From assembly GCF_900088415.1 (NCBI RefSeq), contig NZ_FLLQ01000012.1:1-64000 (forward strand): DNA of 64,000 bases, given 5' to 3'. The notes below the pieces were generated by a model. It had not been told where the DNA came from, made no database searches, and saw only the letters and a list, made by a program, of their open reading frames with translations. This DNA is from Vibrio mediterranei (GTDB lineage Bacteria; Pseudomonadota; Gammaproteobacteria; Enterobacterales; Vibrionaceae). Shown here in pieces: positions 36,737 through 44,643 of this stretch; positions within the stretch are counted from its first letter, which is position 1, and each line of letters starts with the position of its first letter. A program made the translations under genes and the position numbers.

Positions 36737-37120
36737 TTAGTGTTTAATCCAACATTGTGCTTCTTGATTGTTAGTAAAGTACTTCACCTCTGAACTGGTT
36801 GCGAATGACGCCAATGTAGCCGCTATTTCAAGCCATTTTTGATCGCCAAATAATGCGATTTTGTTTATGTCGTTACGATGCTTAATACTCAGCTTAATAT
36901 CTTCCACAAATGCTTCATATTCCCAACCAGAGAAAGCAGTAGCATCAACAAGAAGGTTAATCTTCTTGTCCTCATTTTCCTTAATACTAGTTTCAATCAA
37001 ATTGGCTACTTGAGTAACCACTTCTTTTGTTAATTTTCCAGTTGGCTTCAGCTTTAACATCAAAGAATCATGGTTTGCTTCTACATTGATGGTTACATTT
37101 GCTGGTTTCTGATTACACAT
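36737..37120 (-). CDS. SpoIIAA/STAS-like protein (DUF3478 type)
   Basis: 127 residues, soluble. Pattern: LMLKLKPTGKLTKEVVTQVANLIET, NLLVDATAFSGWEYEAFVEDIKL, RNDINKIALFGDQKWLEIAATLASF, VKYFTNNQEAQCWI. This is the beta-alpha STAS-like fold of the SpoIIAA-like family. Such proteins can bind nucleotides or lipids or act as anti-anti-sigma factors; no phosphorylatable Ser/Thr is obvious at the usual site. It sits between regulator copy 2 and sigma copy 2, transcribed away from the sigma gene. That raises a regulatory role, unproven. Confidence 0.75.
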   Translation of the reverse strand: MCNQKPANVTINVEANHDSLMLKLKPTGKLTKEVVTQVANLIETSIKENEDKKINLLVDATAFSGWEYEAFVEDIKLSIKHRNDINKIALFGDQKWLEIAATLASFATSSEVKYFTNNQEAQCWIKH

Positions 37121-37482
37121 TATGACTTTCTCTATAATAGTTAGTTTGATTTGCGTAAGTAACTTATCTAAATATGAAACATATAAAGGTGTCGCGTTGA
37201 TAACCTACTTACAGAGCGAGGAAGATGTTACTTTTTGGGTAATTGCTATACATAATATGACAATAAAGAAACGATAACTGTTTGTGAATTTTAATTAATC
37301 GCCAGTGATTTTCATTGCAAAGTCAAGTTTAAAAAGATACAAAATACTGTCATAAGGCATTGTTTTTAATGTGTTATATTTACTTTATCTCAAGATTATG
37401 AACTCATTATTATATTGATTTATCACATCAATAGTATTCGCGCCGATTTAAGTCTACATAAAAACTACTATATATCGGAGAA
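37121..37482. other. Divergent promoter region, STAS-like gene and sigma copy 2
   Basis: 360 bp, AT-rich, no gene seen. The last 12 bases (TATCGGAGAA plus spacer) repeat the ribosome-site context of sigma copy 1. Confidence 0.45.
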
Positions 37483-38343
37483 ATGATGTCTCATTCAAAT
37501 GCTGCTATTTCGTTCAACAATAGCCAAAACCTTTCTTACTATATGCAATATGTCAATTCGCACTCAATATTAAAAGAGTGTGAAGAGCGACAATTAGCTA
37601 ACGACCTATACTACAACAATAATGAAGATGTAATATCAAAATTAGTACTGCCTCATTTGCGATACGTTGTTTACATCGCCAAGGGGTTCGCAGGGTATGG
37701 TCTACCGTTAGTCGATATGATTCAGTCTGGTAATATCGGTTTACTTAAGGCAGTTAAGAAATTTAACCCAGAACTGGGCTTCAGGTTGGTATCCTTTGCT
37801 GTTCATTGGATAAAATCAGAAATTACCGACTTTATTATAAAAAACTGGAGCATTGTAAAAATCGCCACAACGAAGTCACAGCGAAAACTATTTTTTAATC
37901 TGAAAAAATACAAGCAATCTCAAGAGTGGATGAGTGAGAGTGAGGCTGAAAATTTAGCCAGTAAGTTGAAAGTCAGCAAGAAAGATGTGCTGTCTATGGA
38001 TGGGCGACTATCTGCAAGAGATTCCTATATTGATCCGAAAATAGGTGAAGATGAAGACCAAGTCATATCGACTGGTGAAGTGTTTGCCGAGCCACAACTC
38101 GATGTTGCGATTGAATATGAAACTCAAGATTGGGATAGGCACATTAACGATGAATTGAATGCAGGTTTGGCTAAATTAGATGCTCGAAGCCGAGATATTA
38201 TCGTAAGTCGTTGGCTGTTATCAGAAAAAGTAACATTGAACGAACTCGCTGAAAGGCATAGGGTTTCAGCTGAGAGAGTCAGGCAAATTGAATTGATGAC
38301 ACTTGAGAAGCTTAAAGATTTGTTGACGCATATTCAGCCATAG
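37483..38343 (+). CDS. RpoH-family alternative sigma factor, copy 2
   Basis: 286 residues. Region 2 (LPHLRYVVYIAKGFAGYGLPLVDMIQSGNIGLLKAVKKFNPELGFRLVSFAVHWIKSE in pieces), RpoH box QRKLFFNLKKYK, and region 4 HTH TLNELAERHRVSAERVRQIE. About 70% identical to copy 1 over region 2; the acidic linker differs in sequence. Closer to canonical RpoH than copy 1 in the GYGLP segment. Reads away from regulator copy 2, mirroring copy 1's position relative to regulator copy 1. By family a heat-shock-type sigma; its real signals here are unknown. Confidence 0.85.
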   Translation: MMSHSNAAISFNNSQNLSYYMQYVNSHSILKECEERQLANDLYYNNNEDVISKLVLPHLRYVVYIAKGFAGYGLPLVDMIQSGNIGLLKAVKKFNPELGFRLVSFAVHWIKSEITDFIIKNWSIVKIATTKSQRKLFFNLKKYKQSQEWMSESEAENLASKLKVSKKDVLSMDGRLSARDSYIDPKIGEDEDQVISTGEVFAEPQLDVAIEYETQDWDRHINDELNAGLAKLDARSRDIIVSRWLLSEKVTLNELAERHRVSAERVRQIELMTLEKLKDLLTHIQP

Positions 38344-38350
38344 AGTCCAC

Positions 38351-38387
38351 AAAAAACCGACCGCGATTACCAGCGGTCGGTTTTTTT
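38351..38387. terminator. Intrinsic terminator of sigma copy 2
   Basis: AAAAAACCGACCGC / GCGGTCGGTTTTTT with 8-nt loop. Confidence 0.9.
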
Positions 38388-38412
38388 ATGATTAGATGTT
38401 CACAGCGGGTAT

Positions 38413-38444
38413 AAAAAAACCAAAGCGAACTGGCTTTGGTTTTC
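38413..38444 (-). terminator. Intrinsic terminator of the 38463 barrel gene
   Basis: AACCAAAGC / GCTTTGGTT stem; the A-run on the left is a U-run on the minus strand. Confidence 0.75.
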
Positions 38445-38462
38445 TCTGGTAGTGTTGAGTGA

Positions 38463-38939
38463 TTAGAAGTGGAATTCAACTAAAAGGTTTACGCTATCTT
38501 TGACAATCGCAGTGTCATACTTAGTGTACTCCAAAGCAACTCGAGCTGGGCCTAAAGAAACGCCTGCACCAATACCACCGAATACGTCTGTAGATGTATT
38601 GATGCTGTTAGAGAATCTACCCATACCAAGACGACCATACACATCGAAAATTGCAATTGGTAACGTGACCTTACCACTTGCTAGCCATGCATTTGAGTAG
38701 ATAGACGAGTTGTCAATTGGGGAGTTCGTATCAACAAAATCCGCGTATGCTAATTCGGCAGAGAAGAGTTTCGCAAAATTGTAGCCGCCGTAAATAGTGT
38801 AGCCATTATTAGAACCAGATACGTTAATGTCATCGTAACTAGAGTATAAGTAACCAGCACCAATATAAGGTTCTGCAGAAGAAACCGATGCTAGTGGTAA
38901 TAATAGCAAAGGCAAAGTACGTAGAAATGTCTTGTTCAT
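38463..38939 (-). CDS. Small outer-membrane beta-barrel protein (8-strand type)
   Basis: 158 residues. Signal peptide (MNKTFLRTLPLLLLPLASVSSA), then EPYIGAGYLYSSYDDI, NGYTIYGGYNFAKLFSAELAYADF, IFDVYGRLGMGRFS, DVFGGIGAGVSLGPARVALEYTKYD, ending LLVEFHF. These alternating strands and the final aromatic match OmpX/OmpA-like small barrels. Role unknown; it may stabilise the envelope. Immediately upstream is a second small barrel-like gene on the same strand. Confidence 0.75.
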   Translation of the reverse strand: MNKTFLRTLPLLLLPLASVSSAEPYIGAGYLYSSYDDINVSGSNNGYTIYGGYNFAKLFSAELAYADFVDTNSPIDNSSIYSNAWLASGKVTLPIAIFDVYGRLGMGRFSNSINTSTDVFGGIGAGVSLGPARVALEYTKYDTAIVKDSVNLLVEFHF

Positions 38940-38983
38940 TATTAAGTTCTCTATTTGTTAATGTTTAAATTTAGCGACTAGAA

Positions 38984-39382
38984 TTAGAAGCTATAAGTAA
39001 CGCCTAATGCAGCGCCAATATCCAAATCTAAGCCATGATTCATATTTAATTCGGGATGGATCTGTGCATAAAGTTTCCAATCTTTTGCAAAGTTCAAATT
39101 CATGCCAATAGGAATACGAACGCCAAAATCATTATTCCAGTCGTAGTACGCACCGCCAGCCACATACCAACTCAAAGGAGCTTCTGCAGCTAGATTTCCC
39201 TTTAAAAATGAATAATCTAGAGCTAATCCATCATCGCCTGCGATGAACTTTATTTGCTGATTAAAGTCAACGACTACGCTTAGACCTTGGTCAAATGCCA
39301 TACCGATCCCCACTTTTTTTCCAGTATTGGCATAGCTCATCATTGGTGTAAGAAGAAGTAATGTTAATGCTGTCTTTTTCAC
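38984..39382 (-). CDS. Small predicted outer-membrane/periplasmic beta protein
   Basis: 132 residues from a GTG at 39380-39382. Signal peptide (MKKTALTLLLLTPMMSYA), then KKVGIGMAFDQGLSVVVDFNQ, WYVAGGAYYDWNNDFGVRIPIGMNL, LDIGAALGVTYSF with terminal Phe. Looks like a 6-8 strand barrel, similar in style to the gene 44 bp downstream. No family recognised. Confidence 0.6.
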   Translation of the reverse strand: MKKTALTLLLLTPMMSYANTGKKVGIGMAFDQGLSVVVDFNQQIKFIAGDDGLALDYSFLKGNLAAEAPLSWYVAGGAYYDWNNDFGVRIPIGMNLNFAKDWKLYAQIHPELNMNHGLDLDIGAALGVTYSF

Positions 39383-39580
39383 TTTTAATACCTAAATCAA
39401 TTATCGACAATTCATAGGTAGGGTCGCCCAATATTGGAATTCAAGAAAAATAAGAAATATTTTCATATTTTATTTTCATTATCTTTAAGGACGGTTGGAT
39501 ATGGTTTTTAAATCAGAGGGTTATAGAAAGAAAAAACCGCTATTTTTGTTAGTGGTTTTATTGAGGAATAACTCGCATAA

Positions 39581-39610
39581 AAAAGCCCCTTACAAAAGTA
39601 AGGGGCTTAA
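39581..39610 (-). terminator. Intrinsic terminator of the gadB-aspT operon
   Basis: AGCCCCTTAC / GTAAGGGGCT around AAAA, with A-run to the left, a U-run in the minus-strand transcript. Confidence 0.85.
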
Positions 39611-39650
39611 TTGATCATCGAGGGTGGTAATAGTTAATGACTGCTACCTA

Positions 39651-41540
39651 TTAGTAGAATAACACCATAAACATACCCATTAAGGTCAATAGGGTATTGG
39701 ATACCGCATAAGGAACAGTGTAACCAAGCATAGGGATGTTGCTTTTCGCTTTCTCACCTACCATAGCGACTGAAGCAGTACTCGTACGTGCGCCACCACA
39801 AACACCTAGGTTTATAGCTGGGTGGAATTTAAAGATATACTTACCAATAAGTGGAGCTAATAGCATTGGAATAGCCGTTGCTGCCGCACCGATTAAGAAC
39901 AGTTCTGGACCTACGTTTTCAAGGCCAGCCACAAAGCCAGGACCTGCAGAAATACCTACGATAGCAATAAAGACGTTAAGACCAACTGAGTTCATAAACC
40001 ACTGTGTTGGTTCTGGAAGTCGAGCAAATGTTGGGTGAATTGAACGTAACCAACCTAATACCAAACCACCGATTAGAACACCGCCAGATACAGACAGAGT
40101 AACGGGTGCGCCATCGATATTAACAGCTAGTGCGCCTAGTAAACCGAATACTACGATAAAGAGACCAACCCAAACCATATCCGTTTCAGTTGTCGTTCTA
40201 TCTACATGGCCTACTTCTTTTTCCATACGTGATGTATGTGTTTTAGTACCAGTAATACTTAGTACGTCACCACGATGAATTTCAGTTTGTGCTAGTAAGG
40301 GTACTTCTTGACTTGCTGCACCACGACTGATTTTGTTTAGGAACACGCCACGAGCGTAATCTTCATCTGCTAGTGAGACCAATGTGCGGTTAGCGAACTT
40401 TTTGTTGGTAACAACTAGGTCTACGGTTTCTAATGGCAGGTTATCAAGCTCCTCGTCCGCTACTTCTGTTAAATACTGTTGAGCGTGTACGAGTGCATCG
40501 GTATGACCTGTTAATGCAATAATGTCTTTTGCCGCTAGCGCCATAGTTGGCTCGACATCCACTACTTCACCATTGCGTTTCAGCTTCTCAATGAAGAGGC
40601 GTTCTGCGTGGTGTTGAGATTCGAATTCAGCCACTGTCATACCGTTGATATCGTCAGAGATCTCATAGGTACGAGATTCAGAGCGATGCCAAACACGTGA
40701 AATACCATCTTCTGGTGTACCTGCAGACATCTCTTTTTCGTAGTCTTTACAAGCTTCTTCAAGGTTAACTCCGAGTAGAGTTGGACCAACATAAGCTAGG
40801 ATCATACCAGTACCAATAGTACCGAACAGATAACAGATAGCGTAAGCCACTGGAATTTGGTCTAGTAGCTCTTTAGTATTGCTGAAACCAGATGAGTTGA
40901 TTGCATCAGTCGCTAGACCGATAGAAGCGGAGATGGTTTGTGCGCCGGCCCAAAGGCCTGCAGCTAGACCAACATCGTAACCAGCAATTTTGGCACCAGC
41001 GTACGTTACTGCGAAACATAGAAATGAAATGACTACTGCGAATATCGCTTGTGGAGCACCATTTTTGGCTACACCTCGAACAAATTGCGGGCCGACACCA
41101 TAACCTACAGCGAATAGGAACATCGTGAAGAACATTGACTTAACTTGTGAAGAGATCGAGATATCAAGCTGACCGATGATAACACCTGCGATTAGCGTAC
41201 CTGTTACTGCACCTAAGCTGAAGTGACCGAATTTGATTGCCCCTAACCAATATCCCAAGCCCAGGGTGATGAAAATTGCCAATGCTTGGTGTTCACGGAA
41301 CACTTTTACTACCCACATAGGCTCTGCTTTTGCTGGAGCTTTGATGCTTGTAGTTGAATGTTGAACAGCAGCATGGTCTGTAGTTTGTTCTTGAGCTTGA
41401 ACATTATTGAACATGTCAAAGCCAGATACGCCGCTATTTGTATCTGTAGTGATATTTCCTGCCAGCATAAATACTGCCAACATACTTAGAAAAATATGCT
41501 TAATATATTTAGAAGGAGATAGCCTCATTAGAGTTGCCAT
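39651..41540 (-). CDS. aspT: AspT-type amino-acid antiporter with unusual N-terminal extension
   Basis: 629 residues; typical AspT is about 540-565. The core from residue 78 has the AspT/YidE/YbjL duplication: FITLGLGYWLGAIKFGHFSLGAVTG and AGLWAGAQTISASIGLA in half 1, two cytoplasmic TrkA-C (RCK-C) domains (about 290-455), and GISAGPGFVAGLE and GVCGGARTSTASVAM in half 2. AspT exchanges aspartate for alanine, generating proton-motive force with aspartate decarboxylase. Here it follows gadB by 145 bp, so it might swap glutamate for GABA instead, or serve both. Residues 1-75 add a hydrophobic segment (13-29) and an Ala/Gln/Thr-rich linker resembling a signal peptide. AGAGG spaced 5 nt supports the long start. 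Confidence 0.85.
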   Translation of the reverse strand: MATLMRLSPSKYIKHIFLSMLAVFMLAGNITTDTNSGVSGFDMFNNVQAQEQTTDHAAVQHSTTSIKAPAKAEPMWVVKVFREHQALAIFITLGLGYWLGAIKFGHFSLGAVTGTLIAGVIIGQLDISISSQVKSMFFTMFLFAVGYGVGPQFVRGVAKNGAPQAIFAVVISFLCFAVTYAGAKIAGYDVGLAAGLWAGAQTISASIGLATDAINSSGFSNTKELLDQIPVAYAICYLFGTIGTGMILAYVGPTLLGVNLEEACKDYEKEMSAGTPEDGISRVWHRSESRTYEISDDINGMTVAEFESQHHAERLFIEKLKRNGEVVDVEPTMALAAKDIIALTGHTDALVHAQQYLTEVADEELDNLPLETVDLVVTNKKFANRTLVSLADEDYARGVFLNKISRGAASQEVPLLAQTEIHRGDVLSITGTKTHTSRMEKEVGHVDRTTTETDMVWVGLFIVVFGLLGALAVNIDGAPVTLSVSGGVLIGGLVLGWLRSIHPTFARLPEPTQWFMNSVGLNVFIAIVGISAGPGFVAGLENVGPELFLIGAAATAIPMLLAPLIGKYIFKFHPAINLGVCGGARTSTASVAMVGEKAKSNIPMLGYTVPYAVSNTLLTLMGMFMVLFY

Positions 41541-41685
41541 TTTAACCTCTGATTACTTAGATTCCTAAATGCAAACCAAAGAACTCCAGAGCCCGGAACA
41601 AGAACCAGACTGCTTTGGCACGCAATAATTATTGTGATTAGAGTGCGAGGGACTAGGGCTACTAGCCCCTCTTTGCTTGAGATGA
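41541..41685 (-). promoter_or_regulatory. gadB-aspT intergenic leader with hairpin
   Basis: 145 bp. GGGCTA/TAGCCC hairpin at about 41656-41668 lies just after gadB without T-run, so it may tune mRNA decay between the two genes. Confidence 0.35.
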
Positions 41686-43071
41686 TTAACCGTGGTTAAA
41701 CGTGCTTGAGCTCTCTTCGTCAACAGAGTTAACGATTGGGAATTTCTCAAATTTCTCGATTGTGCGTTTTAGATCTTGAACGAGTAGATCAACCATGTCG
41801 TGACTCACACCGTGACGAACTAGGATGCGCATAATGACCAAATCTTCGCGGTTTGAAGGCATGGAATATGCGGCAATTTGCCAACCACGAGCGCGGATAG
41901 CGTCACTTAGGTCAAACAAGTTAAAGCCTGCATCTACGTCCGCTTTTAAGCTAAAGCTCATAGCTGGAATACCACCGCGGCCATCGTAAATGATGTCGAA
42001 TAAGCCCATTTTGCTTACTTCATCAGCTAGGTATTGAGCTGAGTTGTAGCAAGCGTCGTGGATACGCTTATAACCTTCTTTACCCAAACGTAAGAAGTTG
42101 TAGTACTGAGCAACGATCTGACCGCCAGGGCGAGAGAAGTTCAGTGCGAATGTTGGCATGTCACCACCAAGGTAGTTAACACGGAAGATCAGATCTTCAG
42201 GAAGATCGCTTGCTTCGCGGAAGACAACCCAGCCCACACCAAGAGGTGCAAGACCATATTTGTGGCCAGATGCGTTGATTGACTTAACACGAGGAATACG
42301 GAAATCCCACTCTAGTTCAGGGTCGCAGAACGGTGCGATGAATGCGCCACTTGCGCCATCAACGTGCATTGGTACATCAAGGCCAGTTTCTTCTTGCAGT
42401 TTGTCTAGTGCATCAGCAATCGCTTTTACAGGTTCATACTGACAAGTGAACGTTACGCCAAGAGTAGGAACAACACCGATAGTGTTTTCGTCAACACGGG
42501 CTAGAACTTCTTCTGGAGTCATTAGTAGACGGTCGCCTTCCATAGGAATTTCGCGTAGTTCGATATCCCAGTACTTAGCGAATTTGTGCCAGCATACTTG
42601 TACTGGACCGCAAATTAGGTTTGGTTTGTCAGTTGGCTTACCTTCCTTGCGACGCTTCTCGCGCCAGCGCCATTTCATTGCCATACCGCCAAGCATGGCC
42701 GCTTCACTTGAACCTGTTGTTGAACAGCCCATCGTGTTTTCAGGATCTGGAGAGTTCCAAAGATCAGCAAGCATATGAACGCAACGGTTCTCGATTTCTG
42801 CTGTTTGTGGGTACTCATCTTTGTCGATCATGTTTTTGTCGATGCACTCGTCCATGATTTTGTGGATGTTACCGTCTACCCAAGTTTGGCAAAAAGTTGC
42901 TAGGTTTTGACGAGAGTTACCATCAAGAATAAGCTCATCAGATACTAGCTGGTATGCAGCATCAGGATTTGATTCGTCATTAGGGAAAGTATATTTATCG
43001 ATGGTTTTGTCTAATAGTTTGTTTGCAAAAACATCATCGATAGCTGCATTATTCTTTTCTTCAAAAGGCAT
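41686..43071 (-). CDS. gadB: Glutamate decarboxylase
   Basis: 461 residues, near E. coli GadB (466). PLP lysine is Lys271 in SINASGHKYGLAPLG. Other family marks are GCSTTGSSEAAMLGGMAMKWRWR and MHVDGASGAFIAPF. It converts glutamate to GABA plus CO2, consuming one cytoplasmic proton per turn, the core of glutamate-dependent acid resistance. The C-terminal tail ends F-N-H-G. In E. coli the tail F-K-H-T supplies the histidine that blocks the active site at neutral pH, so pH gating is probably kept (His460). CTGGAG precedes the ATG. Cotranscribed with the AspT-type antiporter downstream. No GadC is in view. Confidence 0.95.
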   Translation of the reverse strand: MPFEEKNNAAIDDVFANKLLDKTIDKYTFPNDESNPDAAYQLVSDELILDGNSRQNLATFCQTWVDGNIHKIMDECIDKNMIDKDEYPQTAEIENRCVHMLADLWNSPDPENTMGCSTTGSSEAAMLGGMAMKWRWREKRRKEGKPTDKPNLICGPVQVCWHKFAKYWDIELREIPMEGDRLLMTPEEVLARVDENTIGVVPTLGVTFTCQYEPVKAIADALDKLQEETGLDVPMHVDGASGAFIAPFCDPELEWDFRIPRVKSINASGHKYGLAPLGVGWVVFREASDLPEDLIFRVNYLGGDMPTFALNFSRPGGQIVAQYYNFLRLGKEGYKRIHDACYNSAQYLADEVSKMGLFDIIYDGRGGIPAMSFSLKADVDAGFNLFDLSDAIRARGWQIAAYSMPSNREDLVIMRILVRHGVSHDMVDLLVQDLKRTIEKFEKFPIVNSVDEESSSTFNHG

Positions 43072-43480
43072 TATATAGCTCCAGATTTATTTAATTGGAT
43101 AGAACAGTAATATCACTGCGTTTGGTTTTTGAAAAAGCTGTCTCGCTTAAGTCGAATTGAATTATTACCAATTAAATGAATAAAACCATCAATAGAAAAT
43201 AAAAAGACAATAATCATCGTGTTATAAATAAATTGTTGCGCCAAATATCCTTTTTATTTGTCTCTTACTAGAGCCGCTGTGTGAAGTCCAATCATTGATT
43301 TACGGCTAATACTAGTTAATTTTGATACGGTCCGCATGGTCTGAAATGGTTGGTTTTTTGGGATTAATCTTATGAAAATCAATGGTTTGAGATTTATATG
43401 TAGATTGTTTTTATGTGAATTTTATTGGCCGTGGATTAATTTATCTTCAGTGGATATTAAAATGAACACCAAGTTGATTA
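43072..43480. other. Divergent control region of gadB and the AaeXAB-like operon
   Basis: About 410 bp, AT-rich. CTATCCAAT (minus strand, 43094-43102) lies in the gadB leader and equals the centre of the regulator-gene blocks. No gene is clear; an open frame starting at 43372 overlaps the small membrane peptide and has no ribosome site. Confidence 0.45.
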
Positions 43481-43588
43481 ATGAAAGTGCTTATAGATTT
43501 AATCTTAGCTATTACCGCTGCTTTCATTGTTTATCTATATCAGAAAGTAAAGTTATTTAAGTTAATTCTAAAAACTATAATGGTGTAA
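43481..43588 (+). CDS. 35-residue single-helix membrane peptide
   Basis: ATG 43481 gives MKVLIDLILAITAAFIVYLY then QKVKLFKLILKTIMV: one hydrophobic helix and a basic tail, inside-positive, ending 2 nt before the DUF1656 gene. The ribosome site is weak. The position and the tight junction suggest it is translated and coupled with the efflux operon. Such tiny genes are usually missed; I recognise no family. Confidence 0.4.
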   Translation: MKVLIDLILAITAAFIVYLYQKVKLFKLILKTIMV

Positions 43589-43590
43589 AA

Positions 43591-43791
43591 ATGAATGATC
43601 ATATTATATTTGACTACTTCTACATACCCGGTTTTATGGTGTTGGTAGCAGCGGCAATTGCAATACTAATTGTAGTCAAATACACACTAGGTGGACTATT
43701 GAGAAAAGGAAAGATCATGAATCCTTCATTAACAGAACTTTGTTTAGTAATTATTGTTACTGGACAATTACTACTAATAAAGGTGAGCTAA
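43591..43791 (+). CDS. DUF1656 (AaeX-like) small membrane protein
   Basis: 66 residues with two hydrophobic helices (about 12-30 and 46-62). The order small DUF1656 protein, HlyD-type adaptor, FUSC protein matches the AaeX-AaeA-AaeB operon for aromatic acid efflux. Its stop TAA abuts the next ATG directly. Role of AaeX-like proteins is not defined. Confidence 0.8.
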   Translation: MNDHIIFDYFYIPGFMVLVAAAIAILIVVKYTLGGLLRKGKIMNPSLTELCLVIIVTGQLLLIKVS

Positions 43792-44643
43792 ATGAAGTTA
43801 TTTCGTGTTCTATTACCGACTGCATTAGTGATCGCTGCGGGGGCGACTTGTTATACGTCTTGGGTCGCCTACACCCAATCTCTTTGGACTCGCGATGCTA
43901 AAGTTCACGTTGAAATTGCAGAAGTAGCGCCAAAAGTTTCGGGAGAGATAGTTACCGTAGCTGTACATGACAACCAGTTTGTTAATGCTGGTGATTTACT
44001 CTTTGCTATTGATGATGCGGATTACAAAAACAGTGTTTCCCAAGCTAAGTATGCAATGTTGAAGGCGGAGGCCGAGCTAGAGCAATCGAAGAACTCTTAC
44101 CGTCGTGATTCAAGATTGTTGAGTAAAAAACTAGTCTCTGAAGAGCAAGTGATCTCGGAGAAGCTCGCCGTAGCAGCTAATAAAGCCGCTTTAGAGCAAG
44201 CAAAAAGTAGCTTGGCTAAAGCAGAATTAGATTTAAGTCGCACTAAAGTGGTCGCACCGCAAGATGGTTATGTAACGAATCTTAACCAACGCCAAGGGAA
44301 CTACATCAATAAAGGTGAAACCTTTGTTGCATTAGTCGAGAGTGACACCTATTACATTTTGGCCTATTTCACCGAGACAAAAGTAAAAGACTTGGTTGAA
44401 GGGGCGAAAGCTAACATTCGTCCATTTTCATCCGATAAAACATTTGTCGGCAAAATTGAAGGTATTGGTCGTGCGATTATTGATCAGAGCGCCGATAATT
44501 CCGGACTAATATCAAACGTTAACCCAACAGTGCCTTGGGTCCGTCTCGCGCAACGCGTACCGGTGCGTATTAGCATCCCTAAAGAAGTCCTTGAAAGTGA
44601 GAGACTGATTGCTGGCACAACGGTTTCAGTGGATATTCAGTGA
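43792..44643 (+). CDS. HlyD-family adaptor, AaeA-like
   Basis: 283 residues. N-terminal membrane anchor (LLPTALVIAAGATCYTSW), lipoyl half (KVSGEIVTVAVHDNQFVNAGDLLFAIDD), short coiled coil (KLAVAANKAALEQAKSSLAKAELDL), second half (TKVVAPQDGYVTNLNQRQGNYINKGE), then barrel domain. Acts with the FUSC protein to pass substrates through the envelope. AAGGTGAG precedes the ATG; TGATG overlap with the next gene shows coupling. Confidence 0.9.
   Translation: MKLFRVLLPTALVIAAGATCYTSWVAYTQSLWTRDAKVHVEIAEVAPKVSGEIVTVAVHDNQFVNAGDLLFAIDDADYKNSVSQAKYAMLKAEAELEQSKNSYRRDSRLLSKKLVSEEQVISEKLAVAANKAALEQAKSSLAKAELDLSRTKVVAPQDGYVTNLNQRQGNYINKGETFVALVESDTYYILAYFTETKVKDLVEGAKANIRPFSSDKTFVGKIEGIGRAIIDQSADNSGLISNVNPTVPWVRLAQRVPVRISIPKEVLESERLIAGTTVSVDIQ

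Noticed and set aside
43372..43560. 62-codon open frame upstream of the AaeXAB-like operon
   Set aside because: No ribosome site, unusual composition, and it overlaps in another frame the 35-residue membrane peptide, which fits the operon better.
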